Positions 59,471-64,000 of a stretch of 64,000 bases of DNA are shown here, one piece after another. The notes under the pieces were generated by a model. It was not told the origin of the DNA, did not search any database, and saw only the letters and a list, made by a program, of their open reading frames with translations. Each line of letters starts with the position of its first letter. Within the stretch, counting starts at the first letter, position 1. Source of the stretch: an uncultured Bacteroidia bacterium (GTDB lineage: Bacteria > Bacteroidota > Bacteroidia > Bacteroidales > UBA932); assembly GCA_902798975.1 (NCBI GenBank), contig CADBYT010000005.1, forward strand, positions 124,001 to 188,000, in the 5' to 3' direction. The position numbers were made by a program, and so were the translations under genes.

Positions 59471-59482
59471 TTACTTTTGCAA
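59449..59482 (+). promoter_or_regulatory. uvrB promoter embedded in a perfect 34-base palindrome
   Basis: TTG (59449-59451), 20-base spacer, TACTTTTG (59472-59479), five bases from the palindrome end to the ATG at 59488. The whole promoter is a perfect palindrome with arms TTGCAAAAGTAACGATT and AATCGTTACTTTTGCAA, a strong candidate operator. Confidence 0.8.
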
Positions 59483-59487
59483 GATCT

Positions 59488-61668
59488 ATGAAATTCCAGC
59501 TCGAATCTGAATACAAGCCGGCCGGCGACCAGCCGGAAGCCATCGCGCAGCTCTGCTCCGCCCTGCAGGCGGGCGTGGGAGACGTGACGCTGCTCGGCGT
59601 CACGGGTTCGGGCAAAACCTTTACCATGGCCGGGGTGATCGAGCGCCTGCAGCGCCCGGCGCTGATCCTCAGCCACAACAAGACCCTCGCGGCCCAGCTC
59701 TACGGCGAATTCAAGTCTTTCTTCCCGCACAACGCGGTGGAATACTTCGTGTCGTACTACGACTACTACCAGCCGGAGGCCTACATCCCCACGACCGACA
59801 CCTACATCGAAAAGGACCTCAGCATCAACGACCAGATCGAAAAACTGCGCCTGAGCGCCGCCAGTGCCCTGTTGAGCGGCCGGCGCGACGTGATCGTGGT
59901 CTCCAGCGTATCCTGCCTCTACGGCATCGGCAACCCGGACGACTTCCACGCCCAGACCGTCCCGGTCAGGCGGGGGGAGACCCGCAGCCTCACGGGGCTG
60001 CTCTACCGCCTGGTGGATGCCCTTTACAACCGCACCGAGGTCGAGTTCAAGCGCGGTACCTTCCGCGTGCGGGGCGACACGGTGGACGTGTACCTGGCCG
60101 GTTCGGATGATGCCGTGCGCATCGAATTTTTCGGCGACGAGATTGACGGTCTGAGCCTGATTGACCCCGTGACCGGAGCCAAACGCGAGGACATCGACGA
60201 GATCAACATCTATCCGGCGGGCAACTTCGTGACCACCAAGGAGCGGAGCGCTGCGGCCGTTTCCCATATCCAGGACGACCTCACGGCGCAGATGGAATAC
60301 TTCGAGAGCGTGGACAAGGGCCTGGAGGCCAAGCGCCTGAAGCAGCGCGTGGAGTATGACCTTGAGATGATCAAGGAAATGGGTTATTGCCCGGGCATCG
60401 AGAACTATTCCCGCTACTTCGACGGCCGCAAAGAGGGGCAGCGCCCCTTCTGCCTGATCGACTATTTCCCGAAGGATTTCATCACTTTCATCGACGAGAG
60501 CCACGTCACGCTGCCGCAGGTGCACGCCATGTACGGCGGTGACCACAGCCGCAAGTCGGTGCTGATCGAATACGGCTTCCGTCTCCCGGCGGCGGCCGAC
60601 AACCGTCCCCTCAAGTTCGAGGAATTCGAGGCCCTGACGGGCCAGAAGGTCTATGTGAGCGCCACGCCGGCCGACTACGAGCTGGAGAGGTCCGAGGGCC
60701 TGGTGGTGGAGCAGGTGGTCCGGCCGACGGGCCTGCTGGACCCGCCCATCGAGGTCCGGCCCACCAAGAATCAGGTGGACGACCTGGTGGAGGAGATACG
60801 CAAGCGTTCCGAGGCGGACGAACGTACGCTCGTCACCACGCTGACCAAGCGCATGGCGGAAGAGCTGGACGAATACCTGCGCCGCATCGGCGTGCGCGTC
60901 CGCTACATCCATTCCGACGTGGACACCACCGAACGCGTGGAAATCATCGAGGATTTCAAGAACGGCCTCTTCGACGTACTTGTGGGCGTGAACCTGCTGC
61001 GCGAAGGCCTGGACATCCCGACCGTTTCGCTGGTGGCCATTCTGGACGCCGACAAGGAGGGCTTCCTGCGCACCGCCCGGGCCCTGACGCAGACGGCGGG
61101 CCGCGCTGCGCGCAATGTCAACGGCCTCGTGATCATGTATGCCGATTCCATCACCCCGTCGATGGATCAGACCATACGCGAAACGGAGCGCCGCCGCCGC
61201 AAACAGATTGAATACAACCAATTGCACCATATCACCCCGAAGCAGGTGGAGGTGAAGCAGAACGCCCTCGCGGGCGAGCTGACCAGCCGCGGCGGCAAGC
61301 CCATCTCCCGCGGCCTGGCGAACGGCACCACGGGCCGCGTGAGTGCGCCAAACTCCTACGACGACCCAACCTACATCCCGAACCCGTCCGACCTGGGACG
61401 CGGCGTGGTGAGTGTTGGATTCGGCCACGACTCCAAGCGGGAGGCGGGGGCCGCCTACAAGGATGGTTACGTCACCGCCGACCTGGCCGCCGTGCTGCAG
61501 GATCCGGTGATACGCTCGATGTCGCGCGAGCAGATAGAAAAGATGATTGAAGAGGACCGCCGCAGGATGAAGAAATCCGCGGCCGACCTCGACTTCACGC
61601 AGGCCGCCCACTACCGCGATGAGATGTGGGCCCTGCAGGAATACCTCAAAGTCTGGAAAGAAAAATGA
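59488..61668 (+). CDS. uvrB: Excinuclease ABC subunit B, 726 aa
   Basis: Damage-verification helicase of nucleotide excision repair. Walker [17 protein letters not shown] near residue 40, beta-hairpin region [20 protein letters not shown], helicase motifs ([42 protein letters not shown]) and the C-terminal UVR motif for UvrC ([22 protein letters not shown]). A Gly/Arg-rich stretch near 605-650 is longer than in E. coli. The last codon overlaps the SGNH gene by ATGA. Confidence 0.97.
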   Translation: MKFQLESEYKPAGDQPEAIAQLCSALQAGVGDVTLLGVTGSGKTFTMAGVIERLQRPALILSHNKTLAAQLYGEFKSFFPHNAVEYFVSYYDYYQPEAYIPTTDTYIEKDLSINDQIEKLRLSAASALLSGRRDVIVVSSVSCLYGIGNPDDFHAQTVPVRRGETRSLTGLLYRLVDALYNRTEVEFKRGTFRVRGDTVDVYLAGSDDAVRIEFFGDEIDGLSLIDPVTGAKREDIDEINIYPAGNFVTTKERSAAAVSHIQDDLTAQMEYFESVDKGLEAKRLKQRVEYDLEMIKEMGYCPGIENYSRYFDGRKEGQRPFCLIDYFPKDFITFIDESHVTLPQVHAMYGGDHSRKSVLIEYGFRLPAAADNRPLKFEEFEALTGQKVYVSATPADYELERSEGLVVEQVVRPTGLLDPPIEVRPTKNQVDDLVEEIRKRSEADERTLVTTLTKRMAEELDEYLRRIGVRVRYIHSDVDTTERVEIIEDFKNGLFDVLVGVNLLREGLDIPTVSLVAILDADKEGFLRTARALTQTAGRAARNVNGLVIMYADSITPSMDQTIRETERRRRKQIEYNQLHHITPKQVEVKQNALAGELTSRGGKPISRGLANGTTGRVSAPNSYDDPTYIPNPSDLGRGVVSVGFGHDSKREAGAAYKDGYVTADLAAVLQDPVIRSMSREQIEKMIEEDRRRMKKSAADLDFTQAAHYRDEMWALQEYLKVWKEK

Positions 61669-63026
61669 AACGATCCCGCATAGTCCTGTTCCTGTTCTCC
61701 GTGATCGCCTGCCTGGCGGTCCTCTGCGCCATTTTCCCCGAAGCGGGGATCTTCGGGCTGCGCTTCCCGCAGCTCGGCGAAGTCCTGTCGGCCGCCGAGC
61801 CGGCCAAAGGCCCCTCGCCCGAAGAACTGATCGAGCAGCGTCGGCAGGCGGTGCTGGCGGCGCAGCGCAGCGAGTACCAGAGCTTCTTCCGGGAGGACCC
61901 GGCACGCTTCTACCTGCCGGATGACGATATCCGCTTCTTCGACGAGCTCTTCGCCGCCTTCGACCGGGCGGAGACGGAGCCCATGCGCATCGTGCACTAC
62001 GGCGACTCGCAGATTGAGGAAGACCGTATCACGGGAACCATTCGCGATCGGCTCCAGGAGCGCTTCGGCGGCGACGGCCCGGGTATGATGCCGGCGCGCC
62101 AGCACGCCACGCCGCGCGTGGGCGGGAGCAGTACGGCCGGGTTGCGACGCTATTTCAATTACGGCGACCAGTCCTACCGCGCGGGTATCCGCCAGTACGG
62201 CCCGTATGCCGACTTCACCCGGCTGGACACCGTGTGCACCTTCAGTTTCTATCCGCTTTCCCGCAAGGAGAAAGCACCGAAAACGTTTGAGCGGATGACG
62301 CTCGTGGCGGGCAACGTGCAAAGCACGCTCAGCGTGACCAGCAAGGGCGACAAGCGTACGGTGGAAGCCGGCACCAAGCCACTCGCCTTCGTGCGTTTCG
62401 AGCTGCCGGACAGCTCCACGCGCGCCTCGATGACCGTGGCCGGCTACGCCGACCTCTATGGCATCCTGCTGGACAGCAAGACGGGCATCCGGATGGACAA
62501 TATGGCGATGCGCGGCAGTTCCGGCGCCATTTTCACGACCATGGACCGCGAGCAGCTGCGCAGCTTCTACCAGGAGGAAAACGTGCGCATGATCCTGCTG
62601 CAGTATGGCGGCAACAGCGTGCCGTACCTGAAGACGGACAAGCAGATTTCGACTTACCAGGAATCCATCCGCAAGCAGATCGTGCTGCTGCGCGAGCTGG
62701 CGCCGAAGGCGAAAATCGTCTTCGTGGGCCCTTCGGACATGTCCACGGTGATAAATGGCAAGCGCCAGACTTATCCCAAGCTCGCGGGCATCGTGGATTC
62801 GCTGCGGCTCGCCGCCACGGAGAGTGGCGCGGCCTACTGGGATATCTACGGTGTGATGGGCGGGGAGAATTCGATGACGCAGTGGGTGTCGGCGCGGCCG
62901 GCGCTCGCCGGGTCGGACTATGTGCATTTCACGCTCGCCGGGTCGCAGAAGGTCGGCGAGATGTTCTGCGATGCGCTGCTGCTCTATTATGAATACTATC
63001 ACTGGCGGAAGCGGAATGGACGCTAG
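61665..63026 (+). CDS. SGNH/GDSL-family exported hydrolase, 453 aa
   Basis: N-terminal membrane segment or signal ([19 protein letters not shown]). The GDS block [18 protein letters not shown], a Gly block around MRGSSGAIF, an Asn block (LQYGGNSVP) and the C-terminal catalytic pair in [18 protein letters not shown] match the SGNH fold. In Bacteroidota such proteins are often linked to O-acetylated cell-wall polymers or glycans. Starts in the uvrB stop (ATGA) and overlaps the next SGNH gene by 11 bases. Confidence 0.85.
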   Translation: MKRSRIVLFLFSVIACLAVLCAIFPEAGIFGLRFPQLGEVLSAAEPAKGPSPEELIEQRRQAVLAAQRSEYQSFFREDPARFYLPDDDIRFFDELFAAFDRAETEPMRIVHYGDSQIEEDRITGTIRDRLQERFGGDGPGMMPARQHATPRVGGSSTAGLRRYFNYGDQSYRAGIRQYGPYADFTRLDTVCTFSFYPLSRKEKAPKTFERMTLVAGNVQSTLSVTSKGDKRTVEAGTKPLAFVRFELPDSSTRASMTVAGYADLYGILLDSKTGIRMDNMAMRGSSGAIFTTMDREQLRSFYQEENVRMILLQYGGNSVPYLKTDKQISTYQESIRKQIVLLRELAPKAKIVFVGPSDMSTVINGKRQTYPKLAGIVDSLRLAATESGAAYWDIYGVMGGENSMTQWVSARPALAGSDYVHFTLAGSQKVGEMFCDALLLYYEYYHWRKRNGR

Positions 63027-64000
63027 AAGGTCATATATACGCCGGCGTTTGTTGTCCCTGCTGGCTGTGCTGCTGCTTTGCCCGGGAATCCGGGCGCAGG
63101 AGCTGCCAGAGTGCGTCCATCCGGAGGCGTCCGTCCTCCATTTTCCGGGCTCCCGCGCCGCGCAGGACCGCTTCTACGCCAAACTGGACAGCCTCGTGGC
63201 GACGGGGCGGGGGAACGTGAACGTCTGGCACGTCGGCGGCTCGCACGTGCAGGCGGCCTTCTTCCCCAACCGCATCATGAACGGCCTCGACTCGCTGACC
63301 GTGCGCGGCGACCGCGGCTTCCTCTTTCCGCTGAAGTTGGCGGAGACCAACTACGACAAGACCTACCGCATCACGTCCACCGGTTCCTGGGTGGCGCCGA
63401 TCCTGACCCGCGCGAGCGCCGAGCGCCGTCCGCGCTACGGCATCACCGGTTACGGGGCCCGCACCGCGAGTCCGGACGCGTCCGTGAGCTTCCGGCTCAA
63501 CGTGGACGGCTCCGACCGCTGGACCTGCGAGAGCGTGCGCGTGCTGGGCTACGGCTCCTCGGAGCGCGCCTGGCCCTACATCATCTGCCTCGCGGACACG
63601 CTGCGCTTCGACTGCGAGCCGGCGACGCAGAGCTACCTCTTCCACCTGCCGGCCCCGACGGACACCGTGCACGTGCAGTTCCATATCCCGGAAGGGGAGG
63701 AGTTCACGCTCAACGGCCTGCAGCCGATCAGCTGGCGGCCGGGCGTCAACTATTTCGCCTCCGGCGTGAACGGGGCGGCGCTGCCTTCCTGGCTGGACCG
63801 CTGCGTGGACCTGGAGCGCGACATGCAGCTGGTGCATCCCGACCTGGCCATCCTGGCCGTGGGCATCAACGATTCCGCGGTCAGCGCGAAAGACTTCAAG
63901 CCGGAGAAGTTCAAGGACAACTACCGCCGCCTGATGCACATGGTGCTGCGGAGCAATCCGGAATGCGCCTTCGTCTTCGTGACCAACAACGACAGCTACC
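63016..64000 (+). CDS. Second SGNH-like exported protein, 3' end beyond window
   Basis: ATG at 63016, signal-like start (RRRLLSLLAVLLLCPGIRAQ). The mature part parallels its neighbour: WHVGGSHVQAAFFPNRIMNG replaces the GDS block (so the nucleophilic Ser is probably the S of GGSH), and LAILAVGINDSAVSAKDF carries a GxND block. The reading frame is open to the last base. Sequence similarity with the previous gene suggests duplication with partner roles. Truncated by the window. Confidence 0.8.
   Translation, partial: MDARRSYIRRRLLSLLAVLLLCPGIRAQELPECVHPEASVLHFPGSRAAQDRFYAKLDSLVATGRGNVNVWHVGGSHVQAAFFPNRIMNGLDSLTVRGDRGFLFPLKLAETNYDKTYRITSTGSWVAPILTRASAERRPRYGITGYGARTASPDASVSFRLNVDGSDRWTCESVRVLGYGSSERAWPYIICLADTLRFDCEPATQSYLFHLPAPTDTVHVQFHIPEGEEFTLNGLQPISWRPGVNYFASGVNGAALPSWLDRCVDLERDMQLVHPDLAILAVGINDSAVSAKDFKPEKFKDNYRRLMHMVLRSNPECAFVFVTNNDSY

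Overview
The window is a chromosomal segment of a high-GC (about 60% by eye) member of the Bacteroidota, most likely order Bacteroidales. Evidence: a SusC-type TonB-linked receptor, a BACON-domain lipoprotein and a fimbrillin-like lipoprotein, an Rpb6-type omega subunit, the nadK-uppS-bamA-ompH gene order, and many Bacteroidota-type promoters (-7 element TAnnTTTG) instead of E. coli-type boxes or Shine-Dalgarno sites. No rRNA, tRNA or CRISPR array was recognised, and no gene-free gap exceeds 300 bases.

Layout. 1-1014: broken 5' part of a susC-like gene. 1.2-16.1 kb: housekeeping genes (polA, a sigma factor, a Fur-family gene, radC, miaB, rpoN, a second Fur-like gene, trxB, bamD, omega, recN, two unknowns). 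16.1-17.2 kb: a REP-associated tyrosine transposase (RAYT) with palindromes. 17.2-28.6 kb: a six-gene, tightly coupled operon: response regulator/PP2C phosphatase, membrane coiled-coil/propeller protein, membrane sensor with a degenerate kinase, soluble histidine kinase, TonB-dependent receptor with a TPR-like front, and a one-module A-T-TE NRPS-like enzyme with a cysteine thioesterase. I consider this the best candidate for an undescribed system: it could make, import and sense a small molecule. 28.6-37.2 kb: envelope genes (periplasmic-binding-like lipoprotein, glycosyltransferase, ompH, pdxJ, nadK, uppS, bamA, ompH). 37.3-41.5 kb: 2-oxoacid:ferredoxin oxidoreductase (two subunits) and glutamate dehydrogenase, a plausible 2-oxoglutarate-to-glutamate unit. 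41.7-47.3 kb: BACON lipoprotein, fimbrillin-like lipoprotein and a membrane kelch/AraC regulator. 47.3-50.6 kb: pncB and an M3 oligopeptidase on the minus strand. 50.7-55.4 kb: DASS anion symporter, outer-membrane barrel, CNNM/CBS protein, EamA permease. 55.4-56.5 kb: a second RAYT with its own palindromes. 56.5-64 kb: RelA-type (p)ppGpp synthetase with a degraded hydrolase site, an unknown, uvrB behind a repeat-rich promoter region, and two SGNH-hydrolase-like genes, the last cut by the window edge.

Cross-cutting themes. (1) Palindromic repeats have entered coding sequences in frame at inter-domain or flexible places in polA, the kelch/AraC regulator and the M3 peptidase; related hairpins lie between genes. 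(2) Many -7 elements end only 4-12 bases before the start codon, implying leaderless or nearly leaderless mRNAs. (3) Several proteins carry degenerate catalytic motifs (PolA proofreading site, one histidine kinase H-box, RelA hydrolase).
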